From Clostridia bacterium (lineage in GTDB: Bacteria; Bacillota; Clostridia; Christensenellales; Aristaeellaceae), in assembly GCA_030526935.1 (NCBI GenBank), contig JAUNBY010000030.1, forward strand, positions 1-16,484: a stretch of 16,484 nt of DNA. Direction: 5' to 3'. The position numbers were made by a program, and so were the translations under genes. Below the pieces are notes generated by a model, which worked only from the letters and a program-made list of their open reading frames with translations, did not search any database and had not been told where the DNA came from. How positions within the stretch are numbered: position 1 is the stretch's first letter; each line of letters begins with the position of its first letter. Shown here piece after piece: positions 6,117 through 12,788 of this stretch.

Positions 6117-7697
6117 TTATTCGAAAGTCGCGTATTCGAAGTTGATGTGGCCTATGGCGTTTTTGATGACGCCGTTGACGCCGGGCTTTACGAGGAAGGT
6201 GTCCTCATAGGAGTACATGGGCATCGCGGGCATTTCCTCGATGAGGTACTTTTCGGCCTCGATTATGAGCTGTTCGCGCTTCGCCGGATCGGATTCCTTA
6301 TCGGTGGCGTCGATCATGGCGTCGAACACCGGGTCGTCCCAGTTGTTCTCATAGGCGTTGGAGCCGGTGACGAATATCTTGAGGTTGGCGACGGGATCGA
6401 GGTAGTCGCAGGTGTATCCGTTGCGGTCGACGGAGAAATTGCCCATCTCAAGCTCGTCCCAATAGGTCGCGGATTCGTAGGTGGTTATGGAATAGTCGAC
6501 TCCGAGGTTCGCCTTCCACATTTCGCCCAGAATCTGAGCCATCAGGCGCTGCTCGTTGTCGGCTCTGGTGACTATCTCGACGGTCGGGAAGCCTTCTCCC
6601 GCGGGATATCCTGCGTCGGCCATGAGCTGCTGCGCTTTAGCCACGTCCATCTCGAACATATCGCCCGCTATATCGCGGTAGGACTTGTCGGGATCGGTAA
6701 GCGAAGGCTGCGAATAGGGGATGAAGCCGTAGATAACGGGTTCGGTGATGCGAAGGGCGTTGAGGACGGCCTGCCTGTCGATGGATATGGCGAAGGCCTG
6801 CCTTACGCGCTTGTCGCTGAACTCGGGAAGGTCGCAGTTGAAGTCGCAGTACTGTATGCCGATTCTTCCTATGGAGGAGAACTCGTCGGTGTCCTTGTAC
6901 TGGGCTATGGCGTCGGAGGAGAGGTTGTCGGCCACGTTTATCTCGCCGTTATTATAGGCGGTGAGAACCGTCGCGGCGTCTGGGATTATCATGTAGGTGA
7001 GAGTATCGGTCTGAACGTCGTCGGCGTCGACGTAGTAGGGGTTTTTGACCATTCTGATATAGGCCAGGGAGCTTATTTCCTCGAGCATGAACGGGCCGCT
7101 GCTTATATAGGTCTCGGGCGAGCGCGTCCACGGCTCTTCGGCTTCCACGACTTCCTTTTTGACCGGGAAGTACGAGGTGATGGCGGTGAGCGATATGAAC
7201 CACGGGGTAAGAGCTTCGAGTTCGACTACGAGGGTCGTGTCATCCACGGCGGTAACGCCGACCTCGTCGGCTGAGCATTCGCCGTTGGCGTAAGCCCTGC
7301 CGTTTTTCAGAACCCACATGTCGGACTGAGCGCGGCTGGCGACATCGGGATTGAGTACGCGCTTCCAGGAGTATTCAAAATCGGCGGCGGTGAGAGGCGA
7401 GCCGTCCGACCACTTCAAATCCTCCTTCAATTTGAAGGTGTAGGTAAGCTGGTCTTCGCTGACCTCGTAGCTTTCGGCCAGGCAGGGGATGAAGCCCGAG
7501 CCGTCGGAGTTGAGCTTGTAAAGCCCTCTGAACAACTGCTGAAGCACCATCGACGAGCGGGAATACGAGTTGAGCGTCGGGTCCATCTGCTCCGGATCGT
7601 CGGCTATCTCGTAGATGATGGCGTTTTCGGCAACAGCGGCCGGCGCCATAGCCAGAAGCATGATAGAAGCGAGAACGATAGCGAGGAACCTTTTCAT
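6117..7697 (-). CDS. oppA: Peptide/oligopeptide ABC transporter solute-binding protein (SBP_bac_5 family)
   Basis: This extracytoplasmic receptor captures peptides and hands them to the OppBC channel. The 526-residue protein has a signal peptide MKRFLAIVLASIMLLAMAPA with probable cleavage after AVA near residue 23. A full SBP_bac_5 domain follows, with the early motifs DDPEQMDPTLNSYS, LFRGLYKLN and LKEDLKWSDGSPLTAADFEYS. Length and order fit OppA/DppE proteins; substrate cannot be read from sequence. There is no Cys near the cleavage site, so no lipobox, which is unusual for a Gram-positive-type binding protein normally tethered as a lipoprotein. AAAGGAGGT lies 8 nt before the ATG. Its gene is read divergently from oppBCDF instead of preceding oppB in the same operon. 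It has its own strong promoter and terminator, allowing the binding protein to be made at a higher level than the membrane parts. Confidence 0.93.
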   Translation of the reverse strand: MKRFLAIVLASIMLLAMAPAAVAENAIIYEIADDPEQMDPTLNSYSRSSMVLQQLFRGLYKLNSDGSGFIPCLAESYEVSEDQLTYTFKLKEDLKWSDGSPLTAADFEYSWKRVLNPDVASRAQSDMWVLKNGRAYANGECSADEVGVTAVDDTTLVVELEALTPWFISLTAITSYFPVKKEVVEAEEPWTRSPETYISSGPFMLEEISSLAYIRMVKNPYYVDADDVQTDTLTYMIIPDAATVLTAYNNGEINVADNLSSDAIAQYKDTDEFSSIGRIGIQYCDFNCDLPEFSDKRVRQAFAISIDRQAVLNALRITEPVIYGFIPYSQPSLTDPDKSYRDIAGDMFEMDVAKAQQLMADAGYPAGEGFPTVEIVTRADNEQRLMAQILGEMWKANLGVDYSITTYESATYWDELEMGNFSVDRNGYTCDYLDPVANLKIFVTGSNAYENNWDDPVFDAMIDATDKESDPAKREQLIIEAEKYLIEEMPAMPMYSYEDTFLVKPGVNGVIKNAIGHINFEYATFE

Positions 7698-7760
7698 AAG
7701 TTTAGACCTCCTTTAAAAATGAATCTTTACGAGTGGCGAAAATTCTTATTTTCTATATCC

Positions 7761-7789
7761 ATAATATCACACAAATGCGAACGTGTCAA
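7761..7789 (-). promoter_or_regulatory. Sigma-70-type promoter of oppA
   Basis: On the - strand a perfect TTGACA (7784-7789) is followed after exactly 17 bp by TATTAT (7761-7766), with TG three bases before the -10 box in extended -10 style. This leaves a leader of about 55 nt before the oppA ATG. Confidence 0.85.
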
Positions 7790-7813
7790 CGATTATCAGG
7801 CGATTTTATTCGG

Positions 7814-7840
7814 CTAAATACCTCCAAATAGCGTCAAATA
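7814..7840. repeat. Three AAATA blocks at exact 10-bp period between the divergent promoters
   Basis: CTAAATA (7814-7820), CCAAATA (7824-7830) and TCAAATA (7834-7840) recur at one helical turn. They lie between the oppA -35 box and the oppB promoter. This spacing suits a protein binding on one face of the DNA, or a bent AT-rich upstream element. No regulator gene is adjacent to confirm either reading. Confidence 0.5.
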
Positions 7841-7850
7841 CGATTGCTAT

Positions 7851-7864
7851 AGTAAATATTTACT
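7851..7864. promoter_or_regulatory. Perfect 14-bp palindrome abutting the oppB -35 box (operator candidate)
   Basis: AGTAAATATTTACT is fully self-complementary, and its last base is the first base of the TTGCAA -35 hexamer. A dimeric regulator bound here could control oppBCDF and, from between the divergent promoters, perhaps oppA as well. The bound factor is unknown. Confidence 0.5.
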
Positions 7865-7892
7865 TGCAAAGTACGACCGTGGGTTTTATAAT
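7864..7892 (+). promoter_or_regulatory. Sigma-70-type promoter of oppBCDF
   Basis: TTGCAA (7864-7869) and a perfect TATAAT (7887-7892) are 17 bp apart. The start site would be near 7899, giving a leader of about 75 nt before the oppB ATG at 7974. Confidence 0.8.
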
Positions 7893-7973
7893 AGTTCTAA
7901 TGCGCGATGAATGTTTGGCTTTTTCAGCGCTTAAAAAATTCATATTTTGCGGACAGGGAGGGAATTTAGGAAT

Positions 7974-8900
7974 ATGTTCAGGTATATATTGAAGCGCCTG
8001 TTCGCCGGAATTCTGACCGTGATAGTGCTTATCACAATAGCGTTCCTGCTTATGCACGCAATGCCCGGAGGGCCTTTCAGCCCCGCCGAGGAAAAAAAGG
8101 TTCCCAGGGAGGTTCTCGCGGCTATAGAAGCTAAATATGGCCTCGATAAGCCCGTATGGGAGCAGTACATAATGTACTGGTCGGATCTGCTTCACGGGGA
8201 TTTCGGCATATCATATAAAAAGCAGGATACTACGGTAAACGAAATTATTCTCGGTCATTTTCCGACGTCGGCAAAGGTCGGTGGCATAGCGGTTCTCGTA
8301 TCCCTGATAGTGGGGATACCGCTTGGCATAATGTCAGCCATAAACAGGGGGCGAGCGGCGGACATGGCCTGCATGGGTTTCGCGACGGTGGGAATATCGG
8401 TTCCGGTGTTCGTAATATCGATATTGCTGATGTACTTTTTCGCGGGGGTGCTTCAGTGGCTGCCGAGCTTCGGGCTTACGTCGTGGAGGCATTATATATT
8501 GCCGGTCGCGTGTCTGGCGTTTAACCCGATAGCCTATATTGCCAGACAGACGCGCTCGTCGATGCTCGAGGTAATGGAGCAGGACTATATACGCACCGCC
8601 CGCGCCAAGGGCGTAAAGGAGACCGTCGTCATAGTAAAGCACGCCCTCAAAAACGCCATAATGCCCGTCGTGACGTATCTGGGGCCGCTCATAGCGGGAC
8701 TTCTGACCGGTTCTTTCGTCGTCGAGCGCCTTTTCTCGATACCCGGAATCGGAAGGAACTTCGTAAACTCCATATCCGACCGCGACTATACCGTAATAAT
8801 GGGGCTTACGATATTCTTCGGCATTTTCGTCGTTATATGCAATCTCGTCGTCGATATATGCTACGCGTTTATCGACCCCAGAGTCAAGGTCGAATCGTAG
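7974..8900 (+). CDS. oppB: Peptide ABC transporter permease, OppB/DppB family
   Basis: One of the two channel subunits of the peptide importer. The 308-residue protein begins MFRYILKRLFAGILTVIVLI, the usual first helix of OppB/DppB. It continues with an extracytoplasmic loop and about five more helices. The cytoplasmic EAA loop that docks on the ATPase is seen as YIRTARAKGVKETVVIVKHA near residues 204-223. The C-terminal FSIPGIGRNFVNSI and YAFIDPRVK motifs are also family hallmarks. I chose the ATG at 7974 (GGGAGGG at 7956-7962 and a nearer AGGA) over the in-frame TTG at 7947, which would add nine polar residues not typical of the family. It is the first gene of a four-gene operon, 15 bp or less from oppC. 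Confidence 0.93.
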   Translation: MFRYILKRLFAGILTVIVLITIAFLLMHAMPGGPFSPAEEKKVPREVLAAIEAKYGLDKPVWEQYIMYWSDLLHGDFGISYKKQDTTVNEIILGHFPTSAKVGGIAVLVSLIVGIPLGIMSAINRGRAADMACMGFATVGISVPVFVISILLMYFFAGVLQWLPSFGLTSWRHYILPVACLAFNPIAYIARQTRSSMLEVMEQDYIRTARAKGVKETVVIVKHALKNAIMPVVTYLGPLIAGLLTGSFVVERLFSIPGIGRNFVNSISDRDYTVIMGLTIFFGIFVVICNLVVDICYAFIDPRVKVES

Positions 8901-8915
8901 AAAGGGGGTATGTAT

Positions 8916-9875
8916 ATGCTGCGTATAGATGATATAAGCGTAATAAAAAGCGTATTTGAAAGCCGCGAAGCGGTAAATCCCTACGCGCCGGTGTTGCGCG
9001 AGAGCCGCGACGATGAAAACATAGTCCGCAAATCGCTCACCTACTGGCAGGACGTGTGGCGCAGGTTCAAAAACGACAAATTGTCTCTGGTCGGGCTGTG
9101 CGTCATAATCATAATCGCGCTCGCCGCCATATTTCTGCCGATGGCGTCGCCTTATTCCTACGACGGAATGGATCTTACGAATATGAACGCGGGGCCGTCC
9201 TGGGAACATCCCTGCGGAACCGACGCCATGGGGCGCGACTTGTTCATAAGGATACTTTACGGGGCGAGGATATCGCTCACCATAGGCGTGGTCGCGGCAG
9301 CGATAAACTTCTTTATCGGCGTGCTTTACGGCGGCCTCGCGGGCTTTATAGGTGGCAGGCTCGACATGGTGCTTATGAGGATAGTCGATATACTGATAGG
9401 GCTTCCGCAGTTGTTGTATGTGGTTTTGATAATGCTTGTTCTGGGAAGCAATATAATGTCGGTCATAATCGCCCTGTGCTTTACGTCGTGGATAGGCACC
9501 GCGAGGGTCGTAAGAGGCGAGGTCATGCGCCTTAAAACCAGCGAATACGTGCTGGCCGCGAGGCTCGCGGGGGCGACGAGCCGCGATATACTAATAAGGC
9601 ATCTCCTGCCCAACTGCATGGGGCCTATAATCGTCTCGACCGCGTTTTTGATACCCAACGCCATATTCTCCGAAGCCTTCCTCTCGTTTCTGGGCATAGG
9701 CATACAGGCTCCGCAGGCGAGTTGGGGGACGCTCGCCAACGACGCCATACCTCAGATGATAATAGCGCCCCACCAGATGTTTTTCCCGGTTTTAGCCATA
9801 TGCCTTACCATGTTCTCGCTCAACTTCATAGGCGACGGACTTCGCGACGCGCTCGACCCGAGGCTTAAAAAGTAG
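8916..9875 (+). CDS. oppC: Peptide ABC transporter permease, OppC/DppC family
   Basis: The second channel subunit, partner of OppB. The 319-residue protein has a cytoplasmic N-terminal stretch, then the OppC_N-type first helix (WRRFKNDKLSLVGLCVIIII). A GTDAMGRDLFIRILYGARIS segment is diagnostic of DppC/OppC, and several more helices follow. The EAA loop is YVLAARLAGATSRDILIRH. The ending FIGDGLRDALDPRLKK is typical. Two ATGs lie close together (8910 and 8916). AAGGGGG at 8902-8908 is only 1 nt from the first but 7 nt from the second, so I use 8916. The N-terminal cytoplasmic extension of about 40 residues before the first helix is normal for this subunit. Confidence 0.92.
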   Translation: MLRIDDISVIKSVFESREAVNPYAPVLRESRDDENIVRKSLTYWQDVWRRFKNDKLSLVGLCVIIIIALAAIFLPMASPYSYDGMDLTNMNAGPSWEHPCGTDAMGRDLFIRILYGARISLTIGVVAAAINFFIGVLYGGLAGFIGGRLDMVLMRIVDILIGLPQLLYVVLIMLVLGSNIMSVIIALCFTSWIGTARVVRGEVMRLKTSEYVLAARLAGATSRDILIRHLLPNCMGPIIVSTAFLIPNAIFSEAFLSFLGIGIQAPQASWGTLANDAIPQMIIAPHQMFFPVLAICLTMFSLNFIGDGLRDALDPRLKK

Positions 9876-9911
9876 TGCGTCAGGCAAATTTAAAACCCAC
9901 GGAGGTAGATT

Positions 9912-10910
9912 ATGGCACTATTGGAAGTAAAAAACCTTGTTACGACGTTTGATATACACGTTGGCAAGGTTCAGGCCGTTCGCGGCATAGATTTTTCTAT
10001 AAATGAGGGTGAAAAAGTCGGTATAGTGGGGGAATCAGGCTGCGGAAAGTCAGTTTCGATGATGTCCATACTGAGATTATTGCCGAAATACGCGTCAATC
10101 ACCTCAGATGGCATGTTTTTTGACGGAATTGACATATCAAACCCCACTCAGCAGGCATTAAGAGCCATAGAAGGCGATAAAATAGGGATGGTGTTTCAAG
10201 ATCCCATGACATCCCTCAACCCGCTTTACACCATAGGCAACCAGCTCGCGGAGCCGCTTCGCATACACAGGGGCATGACTAAGGCGCAATCCCGCGAAAG
10301 GGCGCTGGAGCTTCTAAGGCTCGTCGATATGCCCGATCCCGAAAGCCGCCTTTCGCAGTATCCGCACGAATTGTCCGGAGGAATGCGCCAGAGGGTCATG
10401 ATTGCGATGGCCATAGCCTGCAATCCCAAGCTTATAATCGCGGACGAGCCGACTACGGCGCTCGACGTGACGATACAGGCGCAGATACTCGACTTGTTGA
10501 GCGATTTAAAGAACAAGCTCAACACCGCCATTATACTGATAACTCACGACCTGGGCGTCATAGCGGGCATGTGCGAGCGGGTGCTTGTGATGTACGCGGG
10601 AAAGATTGTGGAGGCCGGAACCACGAGGGAGCTTTTTTACAACCCGCGCCATCCCTATACGTGGGGACTGTTGCGCTCAATTCCGTCGTCTACGGCGACG
10701 AAGGACAAGCTCGTCCCTATTCCCGGCACTCCGCCGGATCTCATCTCTCCGCCCGCCGGATGTCCTTTCGCGCCCCGCTGCCCCTACGCGATGAACATCT
10801 GCGCCGAGAAGATGCCCGAAAGCAAGAATATTAGCGATACCCATACGGCGTGCTGCTTTTTGATGGACGAACAGGCGCCCGGTGTCGAGTGGGGAGGCGT
10901 TGCCAAATGA
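9912..10910 (+). CDS. oppD: Peptide ABC transporter ATPase, OppD/DppD family
   Basis: One of two ATPases powering the importer. Residue landmarks in the 332-residue protein: Walker A GESGCGKS (40-47), Q-loop Q96, signature LSGGM (154-158), Walker B with D178 and catalytic E179, D-loop ALD (183-185), and switch H212. The C-terminal oligo_HPY region (HPYTWGLL, then IPGTPPDL) carries Cys at 284, 290, 297 and 314/315. This is the spacing of the cysteines known to hold a [4Fe-4S] cluster in some DppD/OppD proteins. GGAGGT at 9901-9906 precedes the ATG by 5 nt. The stop overlaps the next start as ATGA, so OppD and OppF are translationally coupled. The first third of the gene looks more AT-rich than the rest (one 60-base sample at 10081-10140 is 42% GC). 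Confidence 0.95.
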   Translation: MALLEVKNLVTTFDIHVGKVQAVRGIDFSINEGEKVGIVGESGCGKSVSMMSILRLLPKYASITSDGMFFDGIDISNPTQQALRAIEGDKIGMVFQDPMTSLNPLYTIGNQLAEPLRIHRGMTKAQSRERALELLRLVDMPDPESRLSQYPHELSGGMRQRVMIAMAIACNPKLIIADEPTTALDVTIQAQILDLLSDLKNKLNTAIILITHDLGVIAGMCERVLVMYAGKIVEAGTTRELFYNPRHPYTWGLLRSIPSSTATKDKLVPIPGTPPDLISPPAGCPFAPRCPYAMNICAEKMPESKNISDTHTACCFLMDEQAPGVEWGGVAK

Positions 10911-11872
10911 CGCTCATTGAAGCCAAAGATCTTACGATGTATTTTTCGGTCGGAAAGTCTTTTTTCTCAAAGGGAAGAAAGACGCTAAAGGCCGTAGACG
11001 GGGTGAATTTTTCCGTCGAAAAGGGAACGGCCATGGGGCTTGTGGGAGAGTCGGGCTGCGGAAAGACGACGGTTGGACGTTGTCTTGTGAGGCTTTATGA
11101 GCCTACGGCGGGAAGCGTGCTTTTCGACGGGCAGGATATCACTCATATGCCACCCAAGGAGCTTTTGCCCGTAAGACACAGAATGCAGATGATATTTCAG
11201 GACCCGTACGCCTCGCTCGACCCCAGGATGACGGTCGAGTCGATAGTCGGCGAGCCGCTTTATCATCGAAGCGACCTGTCCTCACGCGACAAGGCGGATA
11301 AGGTGGCGCAGCTTATCGATACGGTGGGACTTAAAAGGGATCATCTTCAGCGCTATCCCCACGAGTTTTCCGGCGGACAGCGCCAGAGGATAGGCATAGC
11401 CAGGGCGCTGGCGAGCGATCCCGAGTTCATTGTATGCGACGAACCCATATCCGCTTTGGACGTCTCCATTCAGGCGCAGATAATAAACACCCTGGAAGCG
11501 CTTCAGGAAAAGTTGGGGCTTACGTATCTGTTCGTGTCGCACGATCTGCGTATGATAAGGCATATTTCGCAGAAAGTGGGGGTAATGTATCTCGGATGCC
11601 TCGTAGAAATGGCAGAAGTGGAGGAACTGTTCAATAATATGCTCCATCCGTACACCAAGGCGCTGTTTTCGGCGGCTCCCATACCCGATCCCGACGCGGC
11701 CGCGGCGACCACGCGCATCCACCTAAAGGGCGACGTCCCCACTCCCATAGATCCGCCTGCGGGATGCCGCTTCAGGTCGCGCTGCCCGATAGCGCTGCCC
11801 GTATGCTCTGAAATGATGCCAAAATTGAGGGATATGGGCGACGGACACTGCGTGGCATGCCATCGAGTGTAG
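10907..11872 (+). CDS. oppF: Peptide ABC transporter ATPase, OppF/DppF family
   Basis: The second ATPase of the importer, forming a heterodimer with OppD. The 321-residue protein shows Walker A GESGCGKT (47-54), Q-loop Q98, signature FSGGQ (154-158), Walker B D178 with E179, ALD at 183-185, and switch H212. The oligo_HPY tail (HPYTKALF) is followed by cysteines at 287, 293, 300 and 315/318, again matching a possible iron-sulfur site. I place the start at the ATG at 10907: it overlaps the oppD stop (ATGA), has GGGGAGG 9 nt upstream, and begins with the family's MTLIEAKDLTMYF. The longer frame from 10850 would add 19 residues that only mirror the end of oppD in another frame. Confidence 0.95.
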   Translation: MTLIEAKDLTMYFSVGKSFFSKGRKTLKAVDGVNFSVEKGTAMGLVGESGCGKTTVGRCLVRLYEPTAGSVLFDGQDITHMPPKELLPVRHRMQMIFQDPYASLDPRMTVESIVGEPLYHRSDLSSRDKADKVAQLIDTVGLKRDHLQRYPHEFSGGQRQRIGIARALASDPEFIVCDEPISALDVSIQAQIINTLEALQEKLGLTYLFVSHDLRMIRHISQKVGVMYLGCLVEMAEVEELFNNMLHPYTKALFSAAPIPDPDAAAATTRIHLKGDVPTPIDPPAGCRFRSRCPIALPVCSEMMPKLRDMGDGHCVACHRV

Positions 11873-11878
11873 GTCAAT

Positions 11879-11972
11879 CCCTAAAATCCGACAGTTTTCG
11901 CCAAAAACTGACGTGGATGAGGCTTAAAAACACTCGCATTCAGTGAATTTTGCACCATTTTAGGGTTTTTTT
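11879..11972 (+). terminator. Terminator-like structured region after oppF
   Basis: CCCTAAAAT (11879-11887) can pair over nine bases with ATTTTAGGG (11957-11965), which is followed directly by seven T (11966-11972). The 69-nt interval contains its own hairpin, CAGTTTT/AAAACTG (11892-11898 with 11904-11910). The stem begins 7 nt after the oppF stop codon. The outer stem is AT-rich and its loop long, so strength is uncertain. A competing pairing is described under findings. Confidence 0.5.
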
Positions 11973-12038
11973 GCCATTTAAGCCGCACTTTTGCAGGATT
12001 TTCGCGCCACACGGCGAATATTCTTAATAGCTGTACCA

Positions 12039-12044
12039 TATAAT
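12039..12044 (+). promoter_or_regulatory. -10 box candidate for the 173-residue membrane protein gene
   Basis: A perfect TATAAT lies 40 bp upstream of the ATG at 12085, but no convincing -35 hexamer is found 16-18 bp before it, so this is a weak promoter call. Confidence 0.3.
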
Positions 12045-12084
12045 AACAGTATGGCATTGAGAATACTCCGATTAGAGGTGCGTT

Positions 12085-12606
12085 ATGAAAAGGCTCAGGC
12101 TTAGAAGAACCCGCAACAGCGTTCACAGGACACAACGCTACCCGCTTTACGCGGCTATCATCGTGATAGCGCTGCTTTGCGTGACCGTCGCGATACTGCT
12201 CGTTCAAAAAAACAGGCTCGACAGTCTGACGAACACGAGTCTTAATGAAATGGCGGCTTCAATACAGTCCGACGTCAAAATCGCGGTGCAGGAGTGCGCG
12301 AAGATTTCGCTTCCCGGAGCGAAGGTGCAGGATGAAATTCTGCCGAATATGCGCCTTCATCTTTATGCCGCAAAGCAAATGAACGAATCGATGATAAATG
12401 TCTACGACTTCGAAATGCTCGACGAGGACGCGTATTCAAGGGCGCAATCGGCGATCGACGCTATAGAAGCGCAGATTTCAAAAGGGCGGACATACGACGA
12501 AGAGCTGGCTGAGTTGACGCAGGCCATGGAGGAGTTGGAAAAAAGCGTTGACGCTCACTTCCCCGACGTCGAAAACCTGCTCATACCGCAATCAAATGTG
12601 AGGTAA
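12085..12606 (+). CDS. Single-pass membrane protein with helical extracytoplasmic domain, unknown function
   Basis: This 173-residue protein is not recognised as a named family. It opens with a very basic stretch (KRLRLRRTRNSVHRTQR), then one hydrophobic helix at about 20-40 (YPLYAAIIVIALLCVTVAIL). That predicts an N-in, C-out topology. The remaining 130 residues are hydrophilic and mostly helical, with a single Cys at about residue 72 and a charged segment (YDEELAELTQAMEELEKSV) that could form a short coiled coil. AGAGGT lies 5 nt before the ATG. It sits alone between the oppF terminator region and a strong hairpin that precedes the exporter genes, so it is probably its own transcript. It could be an envelope accessory or scaffold protein, but nothing shows a partner. 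Confidence 0.75.
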   Translation: MKRLRLRRTRNSVHRTQRYPLYAAIIVIALLCVTVAILLVQKNRLDSLTNTSLNEMAASIQSDVKIAVQECAKISLPGAKVQDEILPNMRLHLYAAKQMNESMINVYDFEMLDEDAYSRAQSAIDAIEAQISKGRTYDEELAELTQAMEELEKSVDAHFPDVENLLIPQSNVR

Positions 12607-12616
12607 CGACTTTATG

Positions 12617-12655
12617 CATAAGCCCGTGAGCGCGTTTGTGGCTTGCGGGCTTATG
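12617..12655 (+). terminator. 15-bp hairpin after the membrane protein gene
   Basis: CATAAGCCCGTGAGC (12617-12631) pairs with GCTTGCGGGCTTATG (12641-12655) over 15 positions, two of them G-U, with a 9-nt loop. It begins 11 nt after the stop codon at 12606. No U tract follows (TCATTGCGGGG), so it may be a weak terminator, a processing signal or a transcript stabiliser. Confidence 0.55.
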
Positions 12656-12746
12656 TCATTGCGGGGCAAAGTTATTTTTGCAGGACGTCCGGCGCGCAAC
12701 CTTCATTAATTAACCGTTATAGTCATTTGCTGTCATATTCCGATGC

Positions 12747-12767
12747 TATAATCATCTGCGATATAAT
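12747..12767 (+). promoter_or_regulatory. Tandem TATAAT boxes upstream of the exporter pair
   Basis: Two perfect TATAAT sequences (12747-12752 and 12762-12767) lie 15 bp apart, 22-42 bp before the start codon at 12789. No good -35 box is at standard spacing for either; TTGCTG at 12727 is only 14 bp from the first. At least one is probably used, but which is unclear. Confidence 0.4.
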
Positions 12768-12788
12768 GATCGGTAATGGAGGTTCGCA

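Noticed and set aside
6147..7274. A 375-residue open frame on the + strand opposite oppA
   Set aside because: It mirrors oppA codons, has a biased Gly/Val/Asp composition and no family features; oppA itself is unmistakable.
7783..7992. A 69-codon + strand ORF spanning the opp control region
   Set aside because: It overlaps both promoters and the palindrome, runs into oppB in another frame, and has no ribosome binding site.
8334..9209. A 291-residue open frame on the - strand across oppB and oppC
   Set aside because: Tyr/Arg/His-rich shadow of two well-identified permease genes; no ribosome binding site or motif.
10850..10906. An upstream start adding 19 residues to OppF
   Set aside because: The ATG at 10907 has a good ribosome binding site, couples to the oppD stop and matches the family's N-terminus.
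11881..12207. A 108-codon - strand ORF covering the region after oppF
   Set aside because: It overlaps the better supported membrane protein gene, lacks a convincing start site and family features, and the underlying DNA is better explained as structured intergenic sequence.
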